Source: an uncultured Tannerella sp. (lineage in GTDB: Bacteria > Bacteroidota > Bacteroidia > Bacteroidales > Tannerellaceae). Taken from it: a stretch of DNA of 23,001 nucleotides. The stretch is from assembly GCA_938036405.1 (NCBI GenBank), contig CALHPT010000129.1, positions 1 through 23,001 on the forward strand, given 5' to 3'. Shown here piece after piece: positions 15,351 through 22,743 of this stretch. The notes beneath the pieces are model-generated. The model saw only the letters and a list, made by a program, of their open reading frames with translations. It was not told the origin of the DNA and did no database searches. Position 1 is the first letter of the stretch. Every line of letters starts with the position of its first letter. Position numbers and translations under genes: made by a program.

Positions 15351-15550
15351 CCTCTCGCGACAGGTTTCAAACCTCTTGCGAGAGGTTTTTTATGTGTCGT
15401 GAGAGGTAAAAAACGTCTCCCGAGAGGTTGCGAACCTCTTCCGAGAGGTTCTAGACGTGTCGTGAGAGGTAAAAAATGTCTCGCGAGAGGTTCCGGACCT
15501 CTCCCAAGAGGTTCTAGACGTCTCCGGACAGGTATTTTACCTCTCAGGCC
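15351..15550. repeat. 21-bp tandem palindromic repeat array with 63-bp higher-order period
   Basis: Nine full 21-bp units start at 15351, 15372, 15393, 15414, 15435, 15456, 15477, 15498 and 15519, with a partial tenth at 15540. Each is built around a CTCxCGAGAGG-type palindrome (for example CCTCTTGCGAGAGG) plus a short variable tail. Units of the CCTCT type recur every third position, as do those of the YGTGTCGTGAGAGG type, giving a 63-bp super-repeat. Because 21 is a multiple of three, both strands stay open and read as Pro-Leu-x-Arg-Gly heptads. It fills most of the gap between the ABC-F and hydrolase genes. The remaining gap shows only a small TCAGGC/GCCTGA hairpin (15320-15339) and a promoter. 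Confidence 0.9.
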
Positions 15551-15604
15551 CCAAACGTAGCTGAGGGCGAAAGACTTCACCCCACCGGAGCTCCCCACTG
15601 CGTC

Positions 15605-15612
15605 TATATTTG
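15605..15612 (+). promoter_or_regulatory. Probable -7 box of the alpha/beta hydrolase gene
   Basis: TATATTTG matches TAnnTTTG, 60 bp before the hydrolase ATG and after the 21-bp array. No convincing -33 element is seen. Confidence 0.45.
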
Positions 15613-15672
15613 CGCCGCTGACTCCCCACGCGGGGTGACAGCCCGTTTTTAGTTTCTCATTTTTCACTGATT

Positions 15673-16566
15673 ATGGATGACATCTATCGGTCGGCGGGCG
15701 GACGCCGACTTATACACGATTTATACCGCCGACACCTAGCCGAGCTCGACGTGCCTCTCTCCGAATGCATGGTGGCTACGGAGCTGGGCGATACGCACGT
15801 TGTGACTTATGGGCGACACGACGCTACGCCCATCCTTTGTTTTCATGGCGAATACCTCACCGGCCCGCTGGCTATGCGCCCTTTCATCGAGGGGCTGGAT
15901 CTGGAGCGGGTGCGACTTCTTGTGCCCGATGTGCCCGGAGCCGTCGGTTTCAGTCTGGGGCGCCGACTGAGCGCCTCGAAGGGGGAGTATGGGCGATGGG
16001 CGCTGCAAGTGATGGAGGCGCTGGGGCTGCGTGGATGCACCGTCCTGGCTTGGTCGCAGGGGGCACGCATTGCGCTGCAACTCTGTGAGACGGCTGTGCT
16101 GAGCGTCAGCCGACTCATGTTGGTGCAGCCCGCTGGGTTCGCCTCCACGTCGCTGGCGCGCACCGATCGTCTGCTCAGCGCCCGAACGCCCGATCTGGAT
16201 CGTCTGCAGCTATCGGATCAGGCCGTACAACGCGCCTTAGAGCCAGCCCTGAACTTTGAAGCCCCCGATTTGCTTGAGATGGCACGCCTCATTTATCTCT
16301 ACCTCCGACCCGAGCCCGAGGAGTGGCGCGAGGTGAAGAAGAAAAGCCTGGATAAGTTTCGTGCACCGGTCGGCATCGTGGCCTGCAAGTCGGACTGCCT
16401 CTTCCCGGGCGATGAGGTGGTGAAGCATGCGCGGCGTGTGGTGCCGTTCATGGAGATGTCGCGTGTTGTCGACCTCGGCTGCCACTGCGGACTCTTCGCC
16501 GACACCGATGTCGCGCACGAGGCCATCGCCGTCGTGTCCGACTTCCTGCTCCGAGGCACGGATTGA
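15673..16566 (+). CDS. Alpha/beta-hydrolase fold protein
   Basis: This 297-residue soluble protein shows the order of an alpha/beta hydrolase. An oxyanion-type HGE follows the beta3 strand PILCFHGEY (about 53-61). The nucleophile elbow is LAWSQGARIAL with Ser128; the first Gly of the usual GxSxG is Ala here. The probable acid Asp241 sits in VACKSDCLFPGD and the probable His271 in LGCHCGLF. A helical cap lies between about 160 and 225. No signal peptide is present. Start: ATG after the T-rich leader. It stands alone on the plus strand and shares a bidirectional terminator with rpsA. An esterase or C-C hydrolase activity is possible; the substrate cannot be named. Confidence 0.85.
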   Translation: MDDIYRSAGGRRLIHDLYRRHLAELDVPLSECMVATELGDTHVVTYGRHDATPILCFHGEYLTGPLAMRPFIEGLDLERVRLLVPDVPGAVGFSLGRRLSASKGEYGRWALQVMEALGLRGCTVLAWSQGARIALQLCETAVLSVSRLMLVQPAGFASTSLARTDRLLSARTPDLDRLQLSDQAVQRALEPALNFEAPDLLEMARLIYLYLRPEPEEWREVKKKSLDKFRAPVGIVACKSDCLFPGDEVVKHARRVVPFMEMSRVVDLGCHCGLFADTDVAHEAIAVVSDFLLRGTD

Positions 16567-16572
16567 CCGCCT

Positions 16573-16610
16573 GTACTTACCGGGCCAACCTTCCCGCTCT
16601 CGGTGAGGGG
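16573..16610 (+). repeat. Dispersed intergenic repeat, copy D (degenerate)
   Basis: GTACTTACCGGGCC followed by ACCTTCCCGCTCTCGG and TGAGGGG resembles the cores at 86-120, 2116-2150 and, on the other strand, the core within 11231-11318. It carries a few inserted or changed bases and lacks the second A/T-armed hairpin. Confidence 0.5.
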
Positions 16611-16617
16611 AAAATGA

Positions 16618-16657
16618 AAGAGGGGCGCAGATCTGATTGATCCGCGTCCCTCTTTTT
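16618..16657. terminator. Bidirectional terminator between the hydrolase gene and rpsA
   Basis: Arms AAGAGGG-G-CGC-A-GATC and GATC-C-GCG-T-CCCTCTT pair around the loop TGATT, with one mismatch and one G-T pair. A T-run follows on the plus strand (TTTTT to 16657) and a shorter one on the minus strand. It lies between the converging 3' ends of the two genes. Confidence 0.8.
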
Positions 16658-16700
16658 CGTGTGCTATGAGTGAAGACCGAGGGGGCCTATCCGTGTCGGA

Positions 16701-18524
16701 TTATGCCTCGCCGCTCTCCAGCTTCTCTTTCAATGCAGCCAGCTCCTCGATGTCGCCCAGCGTGGTCTTCTCGATCACCGGTGCGTTTGCCATCTCGGGT
16801 GCCGGAGCATGGTGACTGCTGCCAGCATTGTTGCTGCTGCCGCTGTTGCTGTTGTTACGGGCACGACGCTCTGCTGCACGTGCGCTGCGCTGCTCGTCCT
16901 CGAACGTGCGGCTGTGTGAGAGGATGATTCGCTTAGAATCCTTGTTGAACTCGATCACCTTGAAGGGCAACTTCTCGTCGAGCTTAGCCGGCGATCCGTC
17001 TTGCTTTGTCAGGTGACGCGGGGTAGCGAAGCCTTCCACACCGTAGGGCAGCGAAACGACGGCGCCCTTGTCCAGCATTTCGATGATCGTGCCGTCATGC
17101 ACAGAGCCGACGGTGAAGATCGTCTCGAACACATCCCACGGGTTCTCCTCCAGCTGCTTGTGGCCGAGGCTGAGGCGACGGTTCTCCTTGTCGATCTCGA
17201 GCACCTGTACGTCGATGTTGGCACCGATCTGTGTGAACTCGCTCGGGTGCTTGATCTTCTTCGTCCAGGAAAGGTCGGAGATGTGGATCAATCCGTCTAC
17301 GCCCTCTTCGATCTCCACGAAGACGCCGAAGTTGGTGAAGTTGCGAACGCGTGCTGAGTGCTTCGATCCGACCGGATACTTGATCTCGATCTTCTCCCAC
17401 GGATCTTCGCGGAGCTGCTTCACGCCGAGCGACATCTTGCGGTCTTCGCGGTCGAGCGTCAGGATGACAGCTTCTACCTCGTCGCCCACCTTCATGAAGT
17501 CTTGTGCGCTGCGCAGGTGTTGGGTCCAGCTCATCTCGGAGACGTGGATCAGCCCTTCGACGCCCGGAGCAATCTCCAGGAATGCGCCATAGTCGGCCAT
17601 CACCACGACTTTGCCCTTCACATGATCGCCCACCTTGAGGTTGGCGTCGAGGGCATCCCATGGGTGCGGCGTAAGCTGCTTCAGGCCGAGGGCGATGCGC
17701 TTTCTCTCGTCGTCGAAGTCGAGGATAACCACGTTGAGCTTTTGATCGATCTGTACCACTTCGTCCGGGTGCGATACGCGTCCCCAAGACAGATCCGTGA
17801 TATGTACCAAGCCGTCCACACCGCCCAGGTCGACGAAGACGCCGTACGAGGTGATGTTCTTGACCGTGCCCTCGAGCACTTGGCCCTTCTCCAGTTTGGA
17901 GATGATCTCGCGCTTCTGCTGTTCCAGCTCGGCCTCGATGAGAGCCTTGTGCGAAACAACCACGTTGCGATATTCCTTGTTGATCTTAACGACCTTAAAC
18001 TCCATTGTTTTGCCGACGAATACGTCGTAGTCGCGGATCGGCTTCACGTCGATCTGCGAGCCGGGCAGGAAGGTGTCGATGCCGTAGATATCTACGATCA
18101 TGCCGCCCTTGGTGCGTCCGCGAACATATCCTTTGAGGATCTCATCGCGTTCGAAGGCGTCGGTGATGCGCTCCCAAGAGCGGGCCGAGCGGGCCTTCTT
18201 GTGTGAAAGGATCAGCTGACCCTTCTTGTCTTCCTGGTTTTCGACATAGACTTCGACCTCGTCGCCAACCTTGAGGTCAGGGTTGTAGCGGAACTCGGAC
18301 ATGGGCACAACGCCATCCGACTTGTAGCCGATGTTGACCACCACTTCGCGCTTGTTCAGTGCTGTGACAGTACCCATCACTACTTCCTTATCCTTCATTG
18401 CTCCCAACGTATCGTCGTAAGTCTTGACGAGTTCGTCCCAGTTTACGTTTGGTGTCGATTCGCCTTTTTCATACGAATCCCAGTTGAAGTTTTCATCGGG
18501 GACAATGTTTTTCAAATTTTCCAT
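16701..18524 (-). CDS. rpsA: 30S ribosomal protein S1
   Basis: S1 binds mRNA at the 30S subunit and helps initiation; E. coli S1 has 557 residues and this has 607. Six S1 (OB-fold) domains are readable, at roughly 45-115, 130-200, 215-285, 300-370, 387-458 and 474-545. Each of domains 3-5 has a clear G-x-x-x-x-[I/V]-x-x-[F/Y]-G-[V/A]-F-[V/L] strand pattern and a GLIHxS or GLVHIT motif. An Asn/Ser/His-rich low-complexity linker (about 560-585) leads to an acidic tail. Start: ATG at 18524, preceded by an A/T-rich leader with no Shine-Dalgarno-like site but two identical 13-bp boxes. Monocistronic, with a TATCTTTG promoter about 90 bp upstream. Confidence 0.96.
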   Translation of the reverse strand: MENLKNIVPDENFNWDSYEKGESTPNVNWDELVKTYDDTLGAMKDKEVVMGTVTALNKREVVVNIGYKSDGVVPMSEFRYNPDLKVGDEVEVYVENQEDKKGQLILSHKKARSARSWERITDAFERDEILKGYVRGRTKGGMIVDIYGIDTFLPGSQIDVKPIRDYDVFVGKTMEFKVVKINKEYRNVVVSHKALIEAELEQQKREIISKLEKGQVLEGTVKNITSYGVFVDLGGVDGLVHITDLSWGRVSHPDEVVQIDQKLNVVILDFDDERKRIALGLKQLTPHPWDALDANLKVGDHVKGKVVVMADYGAFLEIAPGVEGLIHVSEMSWTQHLRSAQDFMKVGDEVEAVILTLDREDRKMSLGVKQLREDPWEKIEIKYPVGSKHSARVRNFTNFGVFVEIEEGVDGLIHISDLSWTKKIKHPSEFTQIGANIDVQVLEIDKENRRLSLGHKQLEENPWDVFETIFTVGSVHDGTIIEMLDKGAVVSLPYGVEGFATPRHLTKQDGSPAKLDEKLPFKVIEFNKDSKRIILSHSRTFEDEQRSARAAERRARNNSNSGSSNNAGSSHHAPAPEMANAPVIEKTTLGDIEELAALKEKLESGEA

Positions 18525-18617
18525 CTTAAAAAGTTAGTACTCCGTTTGCTTAAAAAGTTAGACCATTCTTGTTATTACTCTCTGATTATAAACTCAAAAA
18601 TTGAGGCTGCAAAGATA
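18525..18617 (-). promoter_or_regulatory. rpsA promoter and structured leader
   Basis: On the minus strand TATCTTTG (18610-18617) is a -7 box match; the -33 element is weak. The predicted transcript begins at or next to a small hairpin, CTCAA-TTT-TTGAG. It ends with two copies of CTAACTTTTTAAG (18549-18561 and 18525-18537), the second ending exactly at the ATG. Such A/U-rich leaders could serve S1 autoregulation, which is known in E. coli; this is inference. Confidence 0.55.
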
Positions 18618-18940
18618 GAGGCCTTTTTGAACGAGTGAAGTAAACGAATGAGTAATAGTAGAGAGACGCAAAAAAGTCGGAAACACTCCGCCCCGGCCAA
18701 TCCGGGCGACGACGAACAGGGGCGGACCGAATGCTGCCACTGAATCGCCTCTGCATACATTCCCAACCATGCCTTCGGGTCAATAAATGACTTTGTCGGA
18801 GATCGGAAATACTTCTCCGAGAGATCTCCGTCACCGGTTTTTTGTCTTATTCCAATGCAGAAAGAAAAAACATCGGAGTTTTTTATTGCATTCTATCGCA
18901 AGAAGATTAAATCACTTGTGCTTTTTATTAGACATCATAT

Positions 18941-19089
18941 GGATTGCGATAAACTACACCGTGCTCTTATTATAATCCACTCGGAATATAATCAACTACA
19001 TGGTGTGTTTAATCAAAAACTACTTGGAATGCGATCAACTGCACGGTGTGGTTGATCGCAAATCACTTGGAATGCGATTACCGACCGAC
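18941..19089. repeat. 42-43-bp imperfect tandem repeat with stem-loops
   Basis: Units start at 18941, 18983, 19026 and 19069 (the last partial), each opening GGAWT and carrying AACTRCAYSGTG. The third unit contains a perfect 9-bp stem, GCGATCAAC and GTTGATCGC, around a loop that itself pairs (CAC-G-GTG). The first two units are more diverged and form weaker stems. Confidence 0.75.
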
Positions 19090-19268
19090 GACGATTATCC
19101 TAGGGCGCGCGGTTGGGATGATCGGAGGCGGAGGGAAAGCTTACGTCAGACAGTTTTTGAGCAGCGGCGTTGGTAGGTGATCGTAGCGCATGCCGAGCGC
19201 CCCCGACGTCGGCCGACGGAAGGCATCGACGAAAGTGGGGGGAGCTGTCGGCTGGTACAGTCGATCCC

Positions 19269-19276
19269 TACCTTTG
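19269..19276 (+). promoter_or_regulatory. Probable -7 box of cobQ
   Basis: TACCTTTG matches TAnnTTTG, 26 bp before the cobQ ATG, within the same 13-mer TACCTTTGCCCGC seen at 13635. The -33 region is not convincing. Confidence 0.5.
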
Positions 19277-19302
19277 CCCGCATTAAGACACTTCACCGTT
19301 AT

Positions 19303-20799
19303 ATGAATTCAAAGAACTCCCCCCTTCGCCCCCTCATGCTGGCCGGTACGGGCAGCGACGTCGGGAAGAGCGTTATTGCCGCCGCGCTCTGTCGCATCTT
19401 CCTCCAGGATGGCTACCATCCTGCGCCCTTCAAGGCGCAAAACATGGCGCTGAACTCCTTCGTCACCGCCGACGGTCTCGAGCTGGGCCGCGCGCAGGCG
19501 GTGCAAGCCGAAGCCGCTGGCGTGCCCTGCCATACGGACATGAATCCGCTCCTGCTCAAGCCTTCGGGCGACAGCACCTCGCAGGTCGTCCTGCACGGTC
19601 GTCCGACGGGCAACCAACACGCCTCGGCCTACTTCCGACGCGAAGGCCGTGCCGAATTGGAGCGAGAGGTGCATGCCGCTTTCGACCGACTCGCTGCCCG
19701 TTACAACCCCATCGTCATGGAGGGCGCCGGCAGCATCTCCGAACTCAACCTTCGCGACGTGGACCTCGTCAACCTCCCCATGGCGCGCTACGCTGACGCT
19801 TCCGTCTTGCTGGTGGCCGACATTGATCGCGGCGGCGTCTTCGCCTCCGTCTACGGCTCCATCATGCTGCAAACCCCGGAGGATCGGCAGCGCATCCGCG
19901 GCGTACTCATCAACAAGTTCCGCGGCGAAATGAGCCTCTTCGACAGCGGCCGTCGGATGATCGAGGAGCTTTGCGGCGTGCCTGTCGTTGGCGTCGTGCC
20001 GCACTTCACCGATATATATATTGAGGAGGAAGACAGCGTCACGCTCCGCACCAAGCAGCGCGAGGCCGTCGAGGGGCGCATCAACGTGGCCGTTGTGCTG
20101 CTTCGCCACATGAGCAACTTCACGGATTTCGACGTCCTGGAGCGTGACGAGCGGGTGCATCTTTTTTACACCAACAACACCGAGGAGCTGCGCAAGGCAG
20201 ACATCATCCTGCTTCCCGGATCGAAGAACACGCTCGACGACCTCTCTGATCTGCGTCGCAACGGTGCGGCCGGGGCCATCCAGCGTGCCTACCGTGACGG
20301 TGCCGTGGTGATGGGCATCTGCGGCGGCTACCAAATGATGGGGCGCGAAGTCTGTGACCCGGATCACGTGGAGGGCGACATCGAGCGCCTGCCCGGCCTC
20401 GGGCTCCTACCGGTCTCGACCCGCCTGACAAAAGAAAAGACCACGCGGCAGGTTAGCTTCCGCATGGTCCATGATCCCCGTATGTGTCGCGGCTATGAGA
20501 TTCATATGGGGGAAACGCGCCTCGAGGCTGGTGCATCGGATGTGCTTCCGCTGACTGAAGGCGATGGTGTCGATACGGGTTGGCGCGTGGGCGAGCGTTG
20601 CATGGGATCATACATCCACGGCATACTCGACAACGCTCCGGCCATCGATTGCCTGCTCCGCCCCGTTGTCGGCCGCATCGATACGCGTCGCACGTTCGAT
20701 TACGCGGCCTTCAAAGAGGAGCAATACGACCGCCTGGCCGATCATGTGCGCCGCCACGTGGACATGGCGCAGATCTACGGGATGATGAAGAAGAGGTAG
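19303..20799 (+). CDS. cobQ: Cobyric acid synthase, glutamine-hydrolysing
   Basis: CobQ/CbiP amidates four side-chain carboxylates of adenosylcobyrinate diamide, using glutamine and ATP, in cobalamin synthesis. The 498-residue protein has an N-terminal dethiobiotin-synthetase-like ATPase domain with GTGSDVGKS (15-23), EGAGS (140-144) and ADIDRGG (172-178). The C-terminal class I glutamine amidotransferase domain has Cys340 in MGICGGYQMMG and His439 in GSYIHGI. Length fits the family (about 480-510). Start: ATG at MNSKNSPLRPLMLAGTG, just after the promoter; the upstream in-frame extension is unlikely. Its last 25 nt overlap the end of the converging cbiB gene. Confidence 0.95.
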   Translation: MNSKNSPLRPLMLAGTGSDVGKSVIAAALCRIFLQDGYHPAPFKAQNMALNSFVTADGLELGRAQAVQAEAAGVPCHTDMNPLLLKPSGDSTSQVVLHGRPTGNQHASAYFRREGRAELEREVHAAFDRLAARYNPIVMEGAGSISELNLRDVDLVNLPMARYADASVLLVADIDRGGVFASVYGSIMLQTPEDRQRIRGVLINKFRGEMSLFDSGRRMIEELCGVPVVGVVPHFTDIYIEEEDSVTLRTKQREAVEGRINVAVVLLRHMSNFTDFDVLERDERVHLFYTNNTEELRKADIILLPGSKNTLDDLSDLRRNGAAGAIQRAYRDGAVVMGICGGYQMMGREVCDPDHVEGDIERLPGLGLLPVSTRLTKEKTTRQVSFRMVHDPRMCRGYEIHMGETRLEAGASDVLPLTEGDGVDTGWRVGERCMGSYIHGILDNAPAIDCLLRPVVGRIDTRRTFDYAAFKEEQYDRLADHVRRHVDMAQIYGMMKKR

Positions 20800-21725
20800 G
20801 CTATGCCGGCTATCGCAGTCAGCATGACGGCCATCGCCTCGGTGCGATGAGCCACGAAGGCCGAGTTACGATAGTCGTCCATCGTCAGCGGTCGGGGGTT
20901 GGTGCCGATGTAAGGCTTCTCCACAGGTTGGCCGAAGTAGGTGTGCGTGCCGCCGAATCGGCAATCGAGAATGCCCGCCAGTGCCGCCTCTGGATATCCC
21001 GAGTTTGGACTCTTATGGCAACGTCCATAGCGCCACACGAAAGAGATCAGTGAGCGCCGACCGCTGACGGCCAGCATGAGGTAGGCAGTCAATCGGGCGG
21101 GGATGTAGTTGGCCACGTCGTCGATGCGTGCAGCGATACGTCCGAAGCGCAGATAGCGTGCGTTGCGATAGCCAATCATCGAGTCGAGCGTGTTGATCAT
21201 CTTATAAGCCATCATGCCCGGCACGCCGAGGAAGGCGTACCAAAAGAGTGGTGCAACTACACCGTCGCTGAGGTTCTCGGCCAACGTCTCGAGTGCCGCT
21301 GCACGCACTTCACGGGCCGAGAGCTGACTCGTGTCGCGTCCTACGATGCGGGCAACCTGCCTCCGACCTTCGTTCGTCGATCGACTGCAAGCGTAAAACA
21401 CTTCGCGCACCTCGTGCAGCAATGTCCGCCCCGCTAAACCGAGCCAAACAAGCAGTGTCGGCAACACAATGCCCCAGCGTCCGCCGTAGCGATAGCCGGC
21501 AACAATTAGCGCCCATGTGGCAGCGAACGTTCCAACGATTAATGCGACTGCCAGTAGACCGCCTTTCAACGTGCGATGTCTTCCGCGGTTCAGCCATGTG
21601 TCGCCCCACGCGATCAGTCGCCCGAAGAGGACTATGGGATGGGGCATCCAGCGCGGATCGCCCAATAGTTTATCTAATAACCATCCGCCAATGAGGGGGA
21701 TTAAGAAGAGTAAGTATGCTTCCAT
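20775..21725 (-). CDS. cbiB: Adenosylcobinamide-phosphate synthase, integral membrane
   Basis: CbiB (CobD in Pseudomonas naming) joins adenosylcobyric acid to aminopropanol or its phosphate in the inner membrane. The 316-residue protein has several hydrophobic helices and the family segments LDKLLGDPRWMPHPIVLFG at the N-terminus, ETLAENLSDGVVAPLFWY in the middle, MINTLDSMIGYRN, and PNSGYPEAALAGIL. Start: ATG within the end of the decarboxylase gene (25-nt overlap on the same strand), so the two are translationally coupled. Its 3' end overlaps cobQ by 25 nt in the opposite direction. It uses the product of cobQ and an aminopropanol precursor from the upstream gene, so the three genes form one nucleotide-loop assembly module. 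Confidence 0.95.
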   Translation of the reverse strand: MEAYLLFLIPLIGGWLLDKLLGDPRWMPHPIVLFGRLIAWGDTWLNRGRHRTLKGGLLAVALIVGTFAATWALIVAGYRYGGRWGIVLPTLLVWLGLAGRTLLHEVREVFYACSRSTNEGRRQVARIVGRDTSQLSAREVRAAALETLAENLSDGVVAPLFWYAFLGVPGMMAYKMINTLDSMIGYRNARYLRFGRIAARIDDVANYIPARLTAYLMLAVSGRRSLISFVWRYGRCHKSPNSGYPEAALAGILDCRFGGTHTYFGQPVEKPYIGTNPRPLTMDDYRNSAFVAHRTEAMAVMLTAIAGIAYLFFIIP

Positions 21726-22723
21726 AGGGATAATGTTTGTATCAGTAGATCGTTATCGGCACGACTTTGTGTGGCAATGCGCACAAAGGAGGTGTCGAGG
21801 CCTTCAAAGTTGGACGCATCACGGATGAGCAAGCCGTGCTCCTGTATGAGATAATGCTTCAGCGCCGCGGCGGCACCCATGCGCAGTCGGGCGAGGAAGA
21901 AGTGGGTTTCTGTAGGCCAGAGGTCGGCGATCTTGAGATCCGCCAGCGCGGCCATAAGTCGGTCTCGCTCGGCCAAAAGATCATCGATCGGCGGTTGTAG
22001 AGGGAGATTCTCATGGAGAAAGAACTTCCCCGCTTCTACGGCCAGTGCATTCACCGACCACGGCATGCGTTGCACGCGGATTCGATCGATCATCTCGGCC
22101 GATGCAGTGAGGCAGCCAAGCCGTAGACCGGGGACTGCATGACGTTTTGTGGCCGACCGGATGACGATCACGTTGCTCCGTTCGGCCATTTCTGCTGCGG
22201 TTGGCAACGGTTGGCGGGTGAAAGCACCATAGCTCTCGTCGATGACAAAGCAGACAGAGGGGTGAGCGTCGATAAGTCGGAGCAACGTGTGTCGGTCGCG
22301 GACCTCACCTGTCGGGTTGTTCGGATTGCAGAGCCAGACGAGGTCGGGCGTGTCATCGATGGCGTCGTCGGTGAAGAGGGAGCGGACGCTATGGCCGTGC
22401 ATGCGGCAGGCGTCGGCATATTCGCTAAAGGTCGGCTGTCGGATGTAGCTCGTGGCGCCGCGGAAGGCCTGTGCGGTGAGATAGATGGCCTCGGTGGCGC
22501 CGTTGGTGACGCATATTTCTGCGGGGAGTAGCCCGAGGGAGTCGGCCCAGAGACTCTCTAACGCGTAGGGTTCGGGTTCGGGGTAGTGGCCGATGACGCT
22601 AAGATGTGCCGAGAGGTGTTGCTGCAACGCCGAGAGGTCGGTTGTAGCAAAGATGTTCGAACTGAAGTTGGCGCGGATGGTCTGTCCGCAAGTGTGTAGG
22701 TCGTCGCCGTGGCCGTGGAGCAT
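21701..22723 (-). CDS. Threonine-phosphate decarboxylase-like PLP enzyme (CobD/CobC type)
   Basis: This 340-residue fold-type I PLP protein of the histidinol-phosphate aminotransferase group probably decarboxylates L-threonine phosphate to aminopropanol phosphate for cobalamin. It shows NGATEAIYL (74-82), LCNPNNPTGE (131-140), the cofactor Asp in VIDESYGAF (160-168), and Schiff-base Lys193 in SATKRHAVPGLRLG. Its neighbours cbiB and cobQ decide the assignment over HisC. Start: ATG 20 bp after the HigA-like stop codon, so any promoter must lie inside that gene or the two are co-transcribed. It overlaps cbiB by 25 nt. The symbol is withheld because cobC and cobD are used differently between organisms. 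Confidence 0.88.
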   Translation of the reverse strand: MLHGHGDDLHTCGQTIRANFSSNIFATTDLSALQQHLSAHLSVIGHYPEPEPYALESLWADSLGLLPAEICVTNGATEAIYLTAQAFRGATSYIRQPTFSEYADACRMHGHSVRSLFTDDAIDDTPDLVWLCNPNNPTGEVRDRHTLLRLIDAHPSVCFVIDESYGAFTRQPLPTAAEMAERSNVIVIRSATKRHAVPGLRLGCLTASAEMIDRIRVQRMPWSVNALAVEAGKFFLHENLPLQPPIDDLLAERDRLMAALADLKIADLWPTETHFFLARLRMGAAAALKHYLIQEHGLLIRDASNFEGLDTSFVRIATQSRADNDLLIQTLSLWKHTYSS

Positions 22724-22743
22724 GATGGGAGAAGGTAAGGGGA

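Larger units (their letters stand above)
18618..19302. other. Long intergenic region between rpsA and cobQ
   Basis: No convincing gene is seen. At 18797-18830 an 8-bp inverted repeat CGGAGATC...GATCTCCG precedes CACCGGTTTTTTG, which looks like a plus-strand terminator without an evident upstream gene. From about 18840 to 19080 the DNA is clearly more A/T-rich than its surroundings and holds the 42-43-bp repeats. A possible 66-codon frame (18855-19055) covers these repeats but is disrupted by their 43-bp period. I looked for a cobalamin riboswitch before cobQ and found no B12-box-like sequence. Confidence 0.55.

Noticed and set aside
15326..15667. Minus-strand 113-codon gene made of LEPLGRG-like heptads
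   Set aside because: It starts with GTG without a ribosome-binding site, and the heptads follow automatically from a 21-bp palindromic repeat; the other strand gives similar heptads.
18787..19055. Small plus-strand proteins of 62-66 residues
   Set aside because: They cover A/T-rich repeats whose 43-bp period breaks the frame, and neither has a recognisable domain or ribosome-binding site.
19090..19302. Cobalamin riboswitch upstream of cobQ
   Set aside because: No B12-box-like sequence or matching stem layout could be found, and a promoter-like box lies only 26 bp from the ATG, leaving almost no leader.
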